Positions 26,950-35,434 of a stretch of 64,000 nt of DNA are shown one piece after another (position 1 is the first letter of the stretch; every line of letters starts with the position of its first letter). Position numbers and translations under genes: made by a program. Source of the DNA: Streptomyces tagetis (GTDB lineage: Bacteria; Actinomycetota; Actinomycetes; Streptomycetales; Streptomycetaceae); NCBI RefSeq assembly GCF_018069565.1, contig NZ_JAGPNL010000006.1, positions 124,001-188,000 of the forward strand, written 5' to 3'. The notes below the pieces were generated by a model. That model made no database searches. It saw nothing but the letters and a program-made list of their open reading frames with translations, and was not told where the DNA came from.

Positions 26950-29910
26950 TCACTGGCGCCGGGGCGGGAAGACGATGCCGCCGGGCCCGGTGCCCGGGTC
27001 GGTGCCGCCGCCCCCGTCCGCCCCGCCGCCGCCGGCCCCGTCCGTGGAGCCCTCGCCGCCGTTCTCGCCACCGGTGTCGGCCCCGCCGGTGGGACCGGGC
27101 TCGGTGGTGGCGCCGCCGCTGCCGGGCCCGCCGGCCCCGGTGCCGTCCGTGCCGCCGGTGCCCGGTTCGGTGGTGGTGCCGCCGTCGGTGCCCGGGGTCG
27201 CGCTGCCGGTGTCCGGGCCGCCGGTGGCGTCGTCGCCGGGGCTCTCGCCGGCGCCGGTGCCGCCGTCCTCGCTGCCGGACGCCTCGGAGGAGGGCAGTTC
27301 GGTCGGGCCGCTGCCCTCGCGGACCCGCAGGTCGAAGTCGCTGACCGGGGTGTCCTTCAGCGCCTCGCGGGTGAACTGGGCCCAGATCTCCGCGGGCGGC
27401 CCGCCGCCGTTGATGCGGCTCAGGCCCATCACGCCGTACAGCGGCTTGTGCTGCGCGGTCTCGGGGTCCTGGCCCATGACGGCGACGACGGTGGCCAGGT
27501 CGGGGGTGTACCCCGCGAACCAGGCGGCCTTGTCCTCCTCCGCGGTGCCGGTCTTGCCGGCCGCGGGCCGGCCGGCGGCCTGGGCGGCGGTGGCGGTGCC
27601 GTTCTGGACGACGCTGCGCAGGATCGACGTGGTGGTGTCGGCGGCCTCGCGGCTGACGGCCTGGCGTTCGCTGCGCCGCGGCAGCGTCAGCTCGTGCTTG
27701 CCGTCCTTGACGACCTTCTCCACCAGGACGTACGTGCCGTGCCGGCCGTGGTTGGCGAGGGTGGCGTACGCCTGCGCCATGTCCAGCGGGCTGGCGGTGG
27801 CGGTGCCGAGCGCGAGGGCCGGGCCCTCCGGCATCTCCGGGGTGTCGGCGGCGAGACCGAGGTCGACGGCGGTGTCGCGGACCTTCTTCGGCCCGACGTC
27901 GACGGCCATCTGCGCGTAGACCGCGTTCACGGACTTGTCGGTGGCCTCGGTGACGGTGATGTCGCCGTAGTCGTGGTGGTCCTCGTTCTCCGGGGCGTAC
28001 GGGCTCGGCCAGCCCTGGACGGGACGCTCGCTGGTGCCGTCGTACTTCGTGTTCGGGCCGATCACGCGGCCGTCCTGGGTCTCGGAGCGGTTCTCCACGG
28101 CCGAGGTGAAGACGAAGGGCTTGAAGGTGGAGCCGACCTGGAAGTCGCGGCGGGTGGCGTTCGGCGTGTACTGCTTCACGTAGTCGATGCCGTTGTACAT
28201 GGCGACGACCTTGCCGGTCTTCGGGTCGACGGCGGCGCCGCCGGCGCGGACGTACCCGTCGACCTTGCGGTCCTCGTCCAGCTTGGACATCAGCCGGTCG
28301 TCGACGGCCTTGACGAAGGCGTCCTGCTTCTTCTTCTCCAGGGTGGTGGTGATGCGGTAGCCGCCGCGGTCCAGCTCCTCCTCGGTGACGACCTTGTTCG
28401 AGATCAGGTAGTCGCGGACGATGCGGACGACGTAGCCGCGCTGGCCGGACATGCCGGTGGAGACGGTGGTCTCCTTCGGCGCCGGGAAGGTGGCGGCCCG
28501 CCGCTCGGTCTGGTCGAGCCAGCCCATCTTGACCATGCCGTCCAGGACGTAGTTCCAGCGGGACTCGGCGGCGGGCTTGTTCTCCGGGTGGGCGATGACG
28601 TCGTACTCGCTGGGCGCGTTGAGCAGCGAGGCGAGGTAGGCGCCCTGGGCGGCGGTGAGGTCCTTGGCGTCGATGCCGTAGTACGCCTGGGCGGCGGACT
28701 GGATGCCGTAGGCGCCGCGGCCGAAGAAGCTGGTGTTGAGGTAGCCCTCCAGGATCTCGTCCTTGCTCTTCTCGCGGTCCAGCTTGATCGCGATGAAGAA
28801 CTCCTTCACCTTGCGGGTGACGGTCTGCTCCTGGGCCAGGTAGTAGTTCTTGACGTACTGCTGGGTGATGGTGGAGCCGGACTGCTTGCCCTTGCCGGTG
28901 GCGGTCTTCCAGCCCGCGCGGATCATCGCCTTCGGGTCGACCGCGGACTCGGTGTAGAAGTCGCGGTCCTCGGCGGCGAGGACGGCGTGCTGCGCCTCCT
29001 TGGAGATCTTGGCGAGGGCGACGCTCTCCCGGTTGATCTCGCCGTCGCGGGCCAGGACGCTGCCGTCGGCGTACAGGTAGACGTTGCTCTGCGCGGTGGC
29101 GAGCGCGTTGGCGGACGGGATGTGGACCATCGAGTAGCCCACGAAGAAGCCGCCGACCAGCAGCAGGACGACGAGGACACCGGCGCCGAGCACCATGCGC
29201 CAGGTCGGGATCAGCCGGCGCCAGCCGGTGCGCTTGGGCCGCTTCGCCTTCTTGCCCTTCTTCCCCTTCGTGCCCTCCTGCGGGCCCTCGGGACCGCCGG
29301 CGGCCTGCGCGTGCGGGGCCTGGTCGTGCGGGGCCTGGTCGTGCGGGGCCTGGTCGTGCGGGGCGCGGGGCTGCTCGGGGCGGGGCTGCTGGGGGTGGGG
29401 CTGCTGGGGGTGGGGGGCCTGGGCCTCCGGGCGCGGGGTCTCCGCCGGTCCCGGGGGCGGCGGGGGAGGGGGCGGGGTGGGGGCGGCGTGGTCCTGGGGG
29501 GCCGGGCGGCCGGGGGCCGACGGGGTCCGGGGGGCCTTGCCCTGGGGGGCCTTGCCCCGGTCTTGTGCGGCCTGTTCGGCCCGTTGGGCCTGGGCGGCCT
29601 GGGCGCCGTCCGGTCCGGACCGCGCCGCCTCGTCCTCCGCGCGCCGGGCCGGCGCCGGGTCCCGGGTCTTCGGGCGACGGTCGTCCGGGGCCGCTGCCTT
29701 CGGGCCCCCGGCGTCCGCGCGCCGGGTCTCGCCACCCTGCGGCTGCCCGCCCCCGGCGTCCCCGTCGCGGGTCTCCTCGCCCCGGGGCTCCTCGTTCCGG
29801 GCGTCCGTGTCCCGGGTGTCCTCGCCCCGGGCCTCCGGGTCGCCGGCCGCCGGCGGCCCCTTCGGTGCCGAGCCCTTCTTCGGCTGCTGCGGCTGCGGCT
29901 CGTCGCTCAT
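26950..29910 (-). CDS. class A penicillin-binding protein (glycosyltransferase-transpeptidase)
   Basis: Protein of 986 residues. Residues 1-235 are cytoplasmic, Gln/Pro/charged low complexity with four APHDQ-type repeats near 182-200. The membrane anchor is at 240-262. The GT51 domain follows (AEDRDFY near 312-319, TITQQYVKN, GYLNTSFFGRGAYGIQ). The transpeptidase shows active-site Ser594 in GSTFKPF, SVN at 660-662 and KTGT at 786-789. The C-terminus is a Gly/Thr/Ser-rich tail. It polymerises and cross-links peptidoglycan outside the membrane. From memory it corresponds to S. coelicolor SCO2897. The start could also be GTG three codons upstream. Confidence 0.94.
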   Translation of the reverse strand: MSDEPQPQQPKKGSAPKGPPAAGDPEARGEDTRDTDARNEEPRGEETRDGDAGGGQPQGGETRRADAGGPKAAAPDDRRPKTRDPAPARRAEDEAARSGPDGAQAAQAQRAEQAAQDRGKAPQGKAPRTPSAPGRPAPQDHAAPTPPPPPPPPGPAETPRPEAQAPHPQQPHPQQPRPEQPRAPHDQAPHDQAPHDQAPHAQAAGGPEGPQEGTKGKKGKKAKRPKRTGWRRLIPTWRMVLGAGVLVVLLLVGGFFVGYSMVHIPSANALATAQSNVYLYADGSVLARDGEINRESVALAKISKEAQHAVLAAEDRDFYTESAVDPKAMIRAGWKTATGKGKQSGSTITQQYVKNYYLAQEQTVTRKVKEFFIAIKLDREKSKDEILEGYLNTSFFGRGAYGIQSAAQAYYGIDAKDLTAAQGAYLASLLNAPSEYDVIAHPENKPAAESRWNYVLDGMVKMGWLDQTERRAATFPAPKETTVSTGMSGQRGYVVRIVRDYLISNKVVTEEELDRGGYRITTTLEKKKQDAFVKAVDDRLMSKLDEDRKVDGYVRAGGAAVDPKTGKVVAMYNGIDYVKQYTPNATRRDFQVGSTFKPFVFTSAVENRSETQDGRVIGPNTKYDGTSERPVQGWPSPYAPENEDHHDYGDITVTEATDKSVNAVYAQMAVDVGPKKVRDTAVDLGLAADTPEMPEGPALALGTATASPLDMAQAYATLANHGRHGTYVLVEKVVKDGKHELTLPRRSERQAVSREAADTTTSILRSVVQNGTATAAQAAGRPAAGKTGTAEEDKAAWFAGYTPDLATVVAVMGQDPETAQHKPLYGVMGLSRINGGGPPAEIWAQFTREALKDTPVSDFDLRVREGSGPTELPSSEASGSEDGGTGAGESPGDDATGGPDTGSATPGTDGGTTTEPGTGGTDGTGAGGPGSGGATTEPGPTGGADTGGENGGEGSTDGAGGGGADGGGGTDPGTGPGGIVFPPRRQ

Positions 29911-30111
29911 CTCGTGCACGGACTCCTGTTTCGCGTCGTACGGTCTGGTCCCGTACGGCCTCGTACGCTTCTGCGCCCTGTGGTGAAGACTCTCGCACCG
30001 GGCATTCCGTTCCCGGCCGACGGCACACCTGTGAAACTCGATGCCGCCCCGGAGCATTCTGTACCGGACCGGGCCCCGGAAATTCCGTGGCACGGCCGCT
30101 CACCAGCCCAC

Positions 30112-30117
30112 TAGGCT
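30112..30117 (+). promoter_or_regulatory. -10 element TAGGCT for the ABC exporter operon
   Basis: TAGGCT is the recurrent -10 form of this window. Transcription would start near 30124, about 30 bases before the first permease gene. Confidence 0.45.
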
Positions 30118-30155
30118 CACCCGGTTCGGTCCGGCGGAGCGGGAAGGTGGTGGAG

Positions 30156-30956
30156 GTGGGCTCGTGGCGGTTGTACACGTCCGTCGCGGCGGGGGGATTC
30201 CGACGGTACGCGACCTACCGGGCGGCCACCGCCGCCGGGGTCTTCACCAATACCGTCTTCGGACTCGTCCTGGTCTACGCCTATCTGGCCCTGTGGGACG
30301 AGAAACCGCAGCTCGGAGGGTACGACCAGGCGCAGGCCGTCACCTATGTGTGGCTCGGACAGGCGATGCTGGCCACCCTGGCGATCGGGGGCGGCGGCAT
30401 CGAGGACGAGCTGATGGAGCGCATCCGTACGGGTGATGTCGCCGTCGACCTGTACCGTCCCGTCGACCTCCAGATGTGGTGGCTGGCGGCCGACGGCGGG
30501 CGGGCGGTCTTCCAGTTGCTGGGGCGCGGTGTGGTGCCGTTCGTGTTCGGCTCGCTGGTCTTCCCGGCGTCGTTGCCGGGGGAAGCGTCCACCTGGGTGG
30601 CCTTCCTTGTGGCCGTGGTGCTGGCGATGCTGGTGAGTTTCGCCATCCGGTACCTGGTGGCGCTCTCCGCGTTCTGGCTGCTGGACGGGGTGGGGATGAC
30701 GCAGATGGGGTGGCTCCTGGGGTTCTTCTGCTCGGGGATGACGCTGCCGCTGAACGTCTTCCCGGGCGCGCTCGGCGAGGTGGTCCGGGCGCTGCCCTGG
30801 GCGTCCCTGCTCCAGGCCCCGGCGGACGTGCTGCTGGGGAAGGCCGACCCGCTGGGCACCTTCGCCTTCCAGGCGGGCTGGGCGGTGGCGCTGCTGGCGC
30901 TCGGCCGGCTGGTCCAGTCGGCGGCGACCCGCCGGGTGGTGGTCCAGGGTGGCTGA
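30156..30956 (+). CDS. ABC-2 type transporter permease (first of two)
   Basis: Protein of about 266 residues with six hydrophobic segments (AAGVFTNTVFGLVLVYAYLAL, WVAFLVAVVLAMLVSFAI, LVALSAFWLLDGVG, GWLLGFFCSGMTLPLNVFP). It resembles the ABC-2 permeases that occur as pairs with a COG4586-type ATPase and are implicated in drug or viologen export in some bacteria. The start is uncertain: GTG at 30147, 30150 and 30156 are in frame, and 30156 has GAAGG at a suitable distance. It overlaps the next permease by 8 bp, which suggests translational coupling. Confidence 0.85.
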   Translation: MGSWRLYTSVAAGGFRRYATYRAATAAGVFTNTVFGLVLVYAYLALWDEKPQLGGYDQAQAVTYVWLGQAMLATLAIGGGGIEDELMERIRTGDVAVDLYRPVDLQMWWLAADGGRAVFQLLGRGVVPFVFGSLVFPASLPGEASTWVAFLVAVVLAMLVSFAIRYLVALSAFWLLDGVGMTQMGWLLGFFCSGMTLPLNVFPGALGEVVRALPWASLLQAPADVLLGKADPLGTFAFQAGWAVALLALGRLVQSAATRRVVVQGG

Positions 30957-31899
30957 GGGGAGCGTGACGCGGGGGCCCGTCGGACAGGGCCGGGCGGCCG
31001 ACGGGACCGACGGGACCGGTGGGGCCGGCGGGCCCGGTGGGGTGGTCACTGGCATCGGTGAGGCGGCCCGCCCCGGGGACACGGGGTGGGGCCGGGTCGT
31101 CGAGGGGCTGCGGGCGTACCGGCTGATCGCCGGCATGTGGCTGCGTTCCACGATGGCGTACCGGGCCTCCTTCGCCCTGACCGCCTTCGGGAACTTCGCC
31201 ATGACCGCGCTGGACTTCGTGGCGATCCTGCTGATGTTCTCCCGTATCGACGCCCTCGGCGGCTACGCCCTGCCCGAGATCGCGTTCCTCTACGGACTCT
31301 CCGGCGTCTCCTTCGGCCTCGCCGACCTGGCGATCGGCTCGATGGACCGGCTCGGCAGGCGGGTGCGCGACGGCACGCTGGACACGCTGCTGGTGCGTCC
31401 GGCGCCGGTGCTGGCGCAGGTCGCCGCCGACCGCTTCGCCCCGCGCCGGCTGGGCCGCGTCCTCCAGGGCGCGCTGGTGCTCGGCTGGGCGCTGACCGCC
31501 GTCGACGTGGCGTGGACGCCGGGCAAGCTGGTGCTGATGCCGCTGATGCTGGTCAGCGGCGCCGGGATCTTCTGCGCGGTGTTCGTGGCGGCGGCGGCCT
31601 TCCAGTTCGTGGCGCAGGACGCCTCCGAGGTGGCGAACGCCTTCACCTACGGGGGGACGACGCTGCTCCAGTACCCGCCCACCGTGTTCGCGCGGGAGCT
31701 GGTGCGCGGGGTGACCTTCGTGGTGCCGCTGGCCTTCGTCAACTGGCTGCCCGCCAGTCACGTACTGGGGCGGCCGTACCCGCTGGACCTGCCCGCGTGG
31801 ACGGCGTTCACCCCGCCGCTGGTGGCCCTCGCCTGCGGCGCGGCGGCCGGCCTCGCCTGGCGTGCGGGCCTTCGTTCCTACCGCAGCACAGGGAGCTGA
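30949..31899 (+). CDS. ABC-2 type transporter permease (second of two)
   Basis: Protein of 316 residues. A Gly/Thr-rich N-terminal extension of ~45 residues precedes six hydrophobic segments (FALTAFGNFAMTALDFVAIL, ALVLGWALTAVDVAW, LVLMPLMLVSGAGIFCAVFVAAAAF, LVALACGAAAGLAW). It pairs with the upstream permease to form a heterodimeric membrane domain; the ATPase gene follows after 2 bp. The GTG start at 30949 lies inside the upstream gene. Export substrate is unknown. Confidence 0.87.
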   Translation: MAEGSVTRGPVGQGRAADGTDGTGGAGGPGGVVTGIGEAARPGDTGWGRVVEGLRAYRLIAGMWLRSTMAYRASFALTAFGNFAMTALDFVAILLMFSRIDALGGYALPEIAFLYGLSGVSFGLADLAIGSMDRLGRRVRDGTLDTLLVRPAPVLAQVAADRFAPRRLGRVLQGALVLGWALTAVDVAWTPGKLVLMPLMLVSGAGIFCAVFVAAAAFQFVAQDASEVANAFTYGGTTLLQYPPTVFARELVRGVTFVVPLAFVNWLPASHVLGRPYPLDLPAWTAFTPPLVALACGAAAGLAWRAGLRSYRSTGS

Positions 31900-31901
31900 C
31901 C

Positions 31902-32996
31902 ATGCCGCACACGACGGACACCGAGGCCGGCGAGGACGCCGGGGGCACCGGGGGCACCGGGGCCGCTGAGGCCACGGGGGCCACAGCGGTCACCGAGCGG
32001 GACGCGGGGCCCGGGGGAGACCCGGCGCCCCGCGGCGGCTTCATCGAGCTGAACGGCGTCGAGAAGGTCTTCGAAGTCCGCAGGAAGACCGGCCTGTTCC
32101 GGCGCGAGCGGCGCCAGGTGCGCGCCGTGGACGGGCTGTCGTTCACCGTGGAGCGCGGCGAGATGGTCGGCTACATCGGCCCCAACGGCGCCGGCAAGTC
32201 GACGACGATCAAGATGCTCACCGGCATCCTCACCCCGAGCGGCGGCCGGCTGCGGGTGGCCGGCATCGACCCGTCCCGGGAACGGACCCGGCTCGCGCAC
32301 CGGATCGGCGTGGTGTTCGGGCAGCGCACGACGCTCTGGTGGGACCTGCCGCTGATCGACTCCTACCGGCTGGCCCACCGCATGTACCGCATCCCCGACG
32401 CCCGTTACCGGGAGAACCTGGACCGCTGCGTCGAACTCCTCCAGCTCGGCGCCCTGTTGGACGTGCCGGTACGGCAGCTCTCGCTCGGCCAGCGGATGCG
32501 CGGCGACATCGCCGCCGCCCTGCTGCACGACCCGGACGTGCTGTACCTGGACGAGCCGACGATCGGCCTCGACGTGGTCTCCAAGGCCCGAGTGCGGGAG
32601 TTCCTGCGGGAGTTGAACGCCGAGCGGGGCACGACGGTGCTGCTCACCACCCACGACCTCCAGGACATCGAGCAGGTCTGCTCCCGCGTGATGGTCATCG
32701 ACCACGGCCGCCTCATGTACGACGGCCCCCTCGACGGCCTGCACCAGGCGGGCGAGAGCGAACGGACCCTCGTGGTCGACCTGGAACGCGAACTGCCGCC
32801 CATCGACGTGCCCCCGCCCGCCCGCGTCGTCCGCGTGGAGGGGCCCCGGCAGTGGGTGGCGTTCCCGGCGTCGGAGTCGGCCGCCGCCCTCGTCGCCCGG
32901 GTCGCCGCCGGCCATCCGCTGGTCGACCTGTCCGTACGGGAGCCCGATATCGAATCCGTCATCGCCAAGATCTACGCGGAACGGACGAGCGCGTAG
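31902..32996 (+). CDS. ABC transporter ATP-binding protein of the two-permease exporter
   Basis: Protein of 364 residues. An acidic/Gly-rich stretch (~45 residues) precedes the nucleotide-binding domain: Walker A GPNGAGKSTTIKML, Q-loop GVVFGQRTTLWWDLP, signature LSLGQRMRGDIAAALLH, Walker B VLYLDEPTIGLDVVS and switch HDLQDIE. The GQRTTLWWDLP Q-loop and the RMRGD variant are typical of COG4586 ATPases, which pair with COG4587/COG3694 permeases. It energises export by the two permeases encoded directly upstream. The C-terminal ~90 residues form an accessory domain. Confidence 0.93.
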   Translation: MPHTTDTEAGEDAGGTGGTGAAEATGATAVTERDAGPGGDPAPRGGFIELNGVEKVFEVRRKTGLFRRERRQVRAVDGLSFTVERGEMVGYIGPNGAGKSTTIKMLTGILTPSGGRLRVAGIDPSRERTRLAHRIGVVFGQRTTLWWDLPLIDSYRLAHRMYRIPDARYRENLDRCVELLQLGALLDVPVRQLSLGQRMRGDIAAALLHDPDVLYLDEPTIGLDVVSKARVREFLRELNAERGTTVLLTTHDLQDIEQVCSRVMVIDHGRLMYDGPLDGLHQAGESERTLVVDLERELPPIDVPPPARVVRVEGPRQWVAFPASESAAALVARVAAGHPLVDLSVREPDIESVIAKIYAERTSA

Positions 32997-33029
32997 TGCC
33001 CGGGGCGCCGACCTCGTAGGCTGCTGTCC

Positions 33030-33818
33030 ATGACCGACGACGTACCGGAGCTGCGCGCATCCGACGCCGACCGTGAACGAGTCGCCGAGGTCCTGCGGGA
33101 CGCCCTCGCCGAGGGCCGTCTGGACATGGCGGAGTTCGACGAACGGCTGGACGCGACCTACCGGGCGCGTACCTACGGCGAGTTGACGCCGATCACCCGC
33201 GATCTCCCGACGGGCGCGACCGGCGCCGGTGCCGTGCCGCGCTCCGAGGCGCCGGCCCGCACCGGGGGCTGGGCGAGCCGGATCACCGGCGGTGAGGGCT
33301 CCTCGACCTGGGCCGTCGCCCTGCTCTCCGGCTTCCAGCGCCGGGGACGCTGGACGGTGCCCCGGCGCTTCACCTGCTACGCCCTGATGGGCGGCGGCGA
33401 AGTCGACCTGCGGGACGCCGACTTCGCCGAGCGCGAGGTCGTCATCACCTGCGTGACCATCATGGGCGGGGTCAACGTGATCGTGCCGCCCGGCGTCGAG
33501 GTGTCGGTGAACGGCGTCGGCATCATGGGCGGCTTCGACCAGCGCGAGGACGGTGTCGCCGGGGAGCCGGGCGCCCCCCGCGTGATCGTCAAGGGCTTCG
33601 CCTTCTGGGGCGGGGTCGGCGTGGTGCGCAAGCTGCCGCGGGCGGAGAAGCAGCGGCTGAAGGAGGAGCGCCGCCGGGAGAAGGAGTCGCGCGGCGGCCG
33701 GGACCTGGAGGCGGACTCCGGGCGCGGGATGCTGGAGGGCCGGCGGGAGCGGCCCGACCCGTTCCGCAAGGAGGAGCGCGGAGAGCGGGAGACGGAGCGG
33801 GAGCGGCGCGAGGACTGA
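33030..33818 (+). CDS. DUF1707 protein with LiaF-like C-terminal domain
   Basis: Protein of 262 residues. The N-terminal DUF1707 motif is clear (LRASDADRERVAEVLRDALAEGRLDMAEFDERLDATYRARTYGEL, residues ~9-52). The middle part (FTCYALMGGGEVDLRDADFAEREVVITCVTIMGGVNVIVPPG) matches the cell-wall-active-antibiotic response/LiaF-type repeat. The C-terminus is strongly charged (Lys/Arg/Glu). No membrane segment is evident. Proposed role is envelope-stress related, from family only. TAGGCT at 33017-33022, 7 bases before ATG, suggests a leaderless start. Confidence 0.87.
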   Translation: MTDDVPELRASDADRERVAEVLRDALAEGRLDMAEFDERLDATYRARTYGELTPITRDLPTGATGAGAVPRSEAPARTGGWASRITGGEGSSTWAVALLSGFQRRGRWTVPRRFTCYALMGGGEVDLRDADFAEREVVITCVTIMGGVNVIVPPGVEVSVNGVGIMGGFDQREDGVAGEPGAPRVIVKGFAFWGGVGVVRKLPRAEKQRLKEERRREKESRGGRDLEADSGRGMLEGRRERPDPFRKEERGERETERERRED

Positions 33819-33895
33819 GGTCCGGCGCCCGGGACCGGGCGGGGCCGCGGTGCCCCGGGCCGTCCCCCCCCGTGTGCCCTCGGGTTCAGGCCCGC

Positions 33896-35263
33896 TCAGA
33901 GGCGGGCCGGGGCCGCCCCCTTCAGGCTGCGCAGGTCGAAGACCCGGGCCATCCGCTCGTACCCCCGGTCGTTGGGGTGCAGGTGGTCCCCGCAGTCGTA
34001 GTCGGCCCGCAGCCGCCGGGGGTCGTACGGGTCGCGCAGCGCCTTGTCGAAGTCGACCACCGCGTCGAAGACCCTGCCCGCGCGGATCTCCGCGTTGATC
34101 TCCTGCCGCATGGTCTCGCGGGCGGCGTTGTACCCGCCGTGCCCGCCGAACGGCATCACCGTCGCGCCCACGACCTTCAGCCCCCGGGCGTGCGCCAGGT
34201 CGACCATGGTCCGCAGCCCTTCGAGGATGCCGTCCCGGTCGGCCAGCTCCGGGCTGTTGAGGATGTCGTTGACGCCGAGGGCGACGACGACGGCCCTGAC
34301 GTCGGTGCGGCCGAGGACGTCCCGGGGGAAGCGGCTGACCCCGCTCGGGTTGTCGGCGGGCCGCCCGGACCGGCTGGTCAGTACGCGGTTCCCGCTGATC
34401 CCCTGGTTGACGACGCTGTAACGGGGGACGTCCGCGCCGGCCTCGGCCGCCGTACGCAGCCGCCGCGCGAGGTGGTCGGGCCAGCGGTGGTTGGCGTCCA
34501 CCGTGGACGCGTACCCGTCGGTGATCGAGTCGCCGAAGGCGACGACCGTCCCCACGGCCTCGTTGCTCAGCACGTCCAGCGCGGTCAGGTGGCGCCAGTA
34601 CGGCGTCCGCTCGGTGTACGCCGCCGCCGTCGGGTCCTCGGCGCGGTCGCCGTCGGCCAGGTAGCTGGTCTGCCGGGCGAAGGGGTGGTACGTCACCGGG
34701 CCCGACGGCACGTCGGAGAAGAGCGTGACCAGCACGTCCGCGCCGTAGGGGACGGGCACGCGGGCCGCGTCGCTCATCACCTCGCCGCCCGGCGGGACGA
34801 CGACGCGGGCGCTGCCGCCGAAGGTGAGCCGGCGCATGCTGCCGGGGATCGCGGCGGCCGTGCCGGGGCCCGCGGCCAGGGCGAGCGTGGCGTGCGAGAC
34901 GGTCAGCGGGGAGTGGCCGTAGTGGTTGGAGAGGGTGATCCGGGCGGCGGTGCCGCCGACGGAGACATGGACGACGTTGCGGACCGAGCGGCCCGCCACG
35001 CCGGTCGTCTCGGTGCCCGGTTCCGCCCCGGCGGGGGAGGCGGACCAGGCGCCGACCCAGGTCCCGGTGGAGGCGGGCGCGGCTTCGTTGTGGGGCGGAC
35101 GGCTGCCGGCGGGCTGCGCGGCGCGGCTCTGCGCACCGCCGCCGGAGGAGGCGGTGGCGTAGATCGCGGCGGAGATGGCGACGATCAGAGCGACGATCGC
35201 GGCCAGCAGGGCACGGTGTTGGGTGGGGCTGACGCTCGCACCCCGGTCACGACCCCGGGTCAT
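33896..35263 (-). CDS. secreted SGNH/GDSL-family hydrolase
   Basis: Protein of 455 residues with an N-terminal hydrophobic segment (ALLAAIVALIVAISAAIYATA, residues ~18-38), so secreted or membrane-anchored. SGNH blocks are visible: block I AFGDSITDGYAS with catalytic Ser, block II Gly in NQGISGNRVL, block III GVNDI, block V DHLHPNDRGYERMA with catalytic Asp and His. A ~150-residue beta-type domain precedes it (TWVGAWSASPAGAEPG). It probably de-esterifies polysaccharide or lipid. GAGGAGA upstream of ATG supports the start. Confidence 0.93.
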   Translation of the reverse strand: MTRGRDRGASVSPTQHRALLAAIVALIVAISAAIYATASSGGGAQSRAAQPAGSRPPHNEAAPASTGTWVGAWSASPAGAEPGTETTGVAGRSVRNVVHVSVGGTAARITLSNHYGHSPLTVSHATLALAAGPGTAAAIPGSMRRLTFGGSARVVVPPGGEVMSDAARVPVPYGADVLVTLFSDVPSGPVTYHPFARQTSYLADGDRAEDPTAAAYTERTPYWRHLTALDVLSNEAVGTVVAFGDSITDGYASTVDANHRWPDHLARRLRTAAEAGADVPRYSVVNQGISGNRVLTSRSGRPADNPSGVSRFPRDVLGRTDVRAVVVALGVNDILNSPELADRDGILEGLRTMVDLAHARGLKVVGATVMPFGGHGGYNAARETMRQEINAEIRAGRVFDAVVDFDKALRDPYDPRRLRADYDCGDHLHPNDRGYERMARVFDLRSLKGAAPARL

Positions 35264-35434
35264 GCTGTGTTGTTCTCCTCGGGCGAGAGGGAGCACCGAG
35301 GCTCCGGTCCGATGTGCCCATGATGGGGCATGGGCCGGGTGAGGGGCGCGGGGACCCCGGGCGTTCACCCCTCCCTCAGACGCCGGGAACGGATGGTCCG
35401 TTCCGCCGGCCGGCCAGGAAGGGACAATGGTGAG

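Noticed and set aside
26933..30178. 1081-codon minus frame alongside the PBP gene
   Set aside because: It is a second open frame over the same DNA. The frame at 26950-29910 carries GT51 and transpeptidase motifs, while this one is Arg/Pro/Gly noise.
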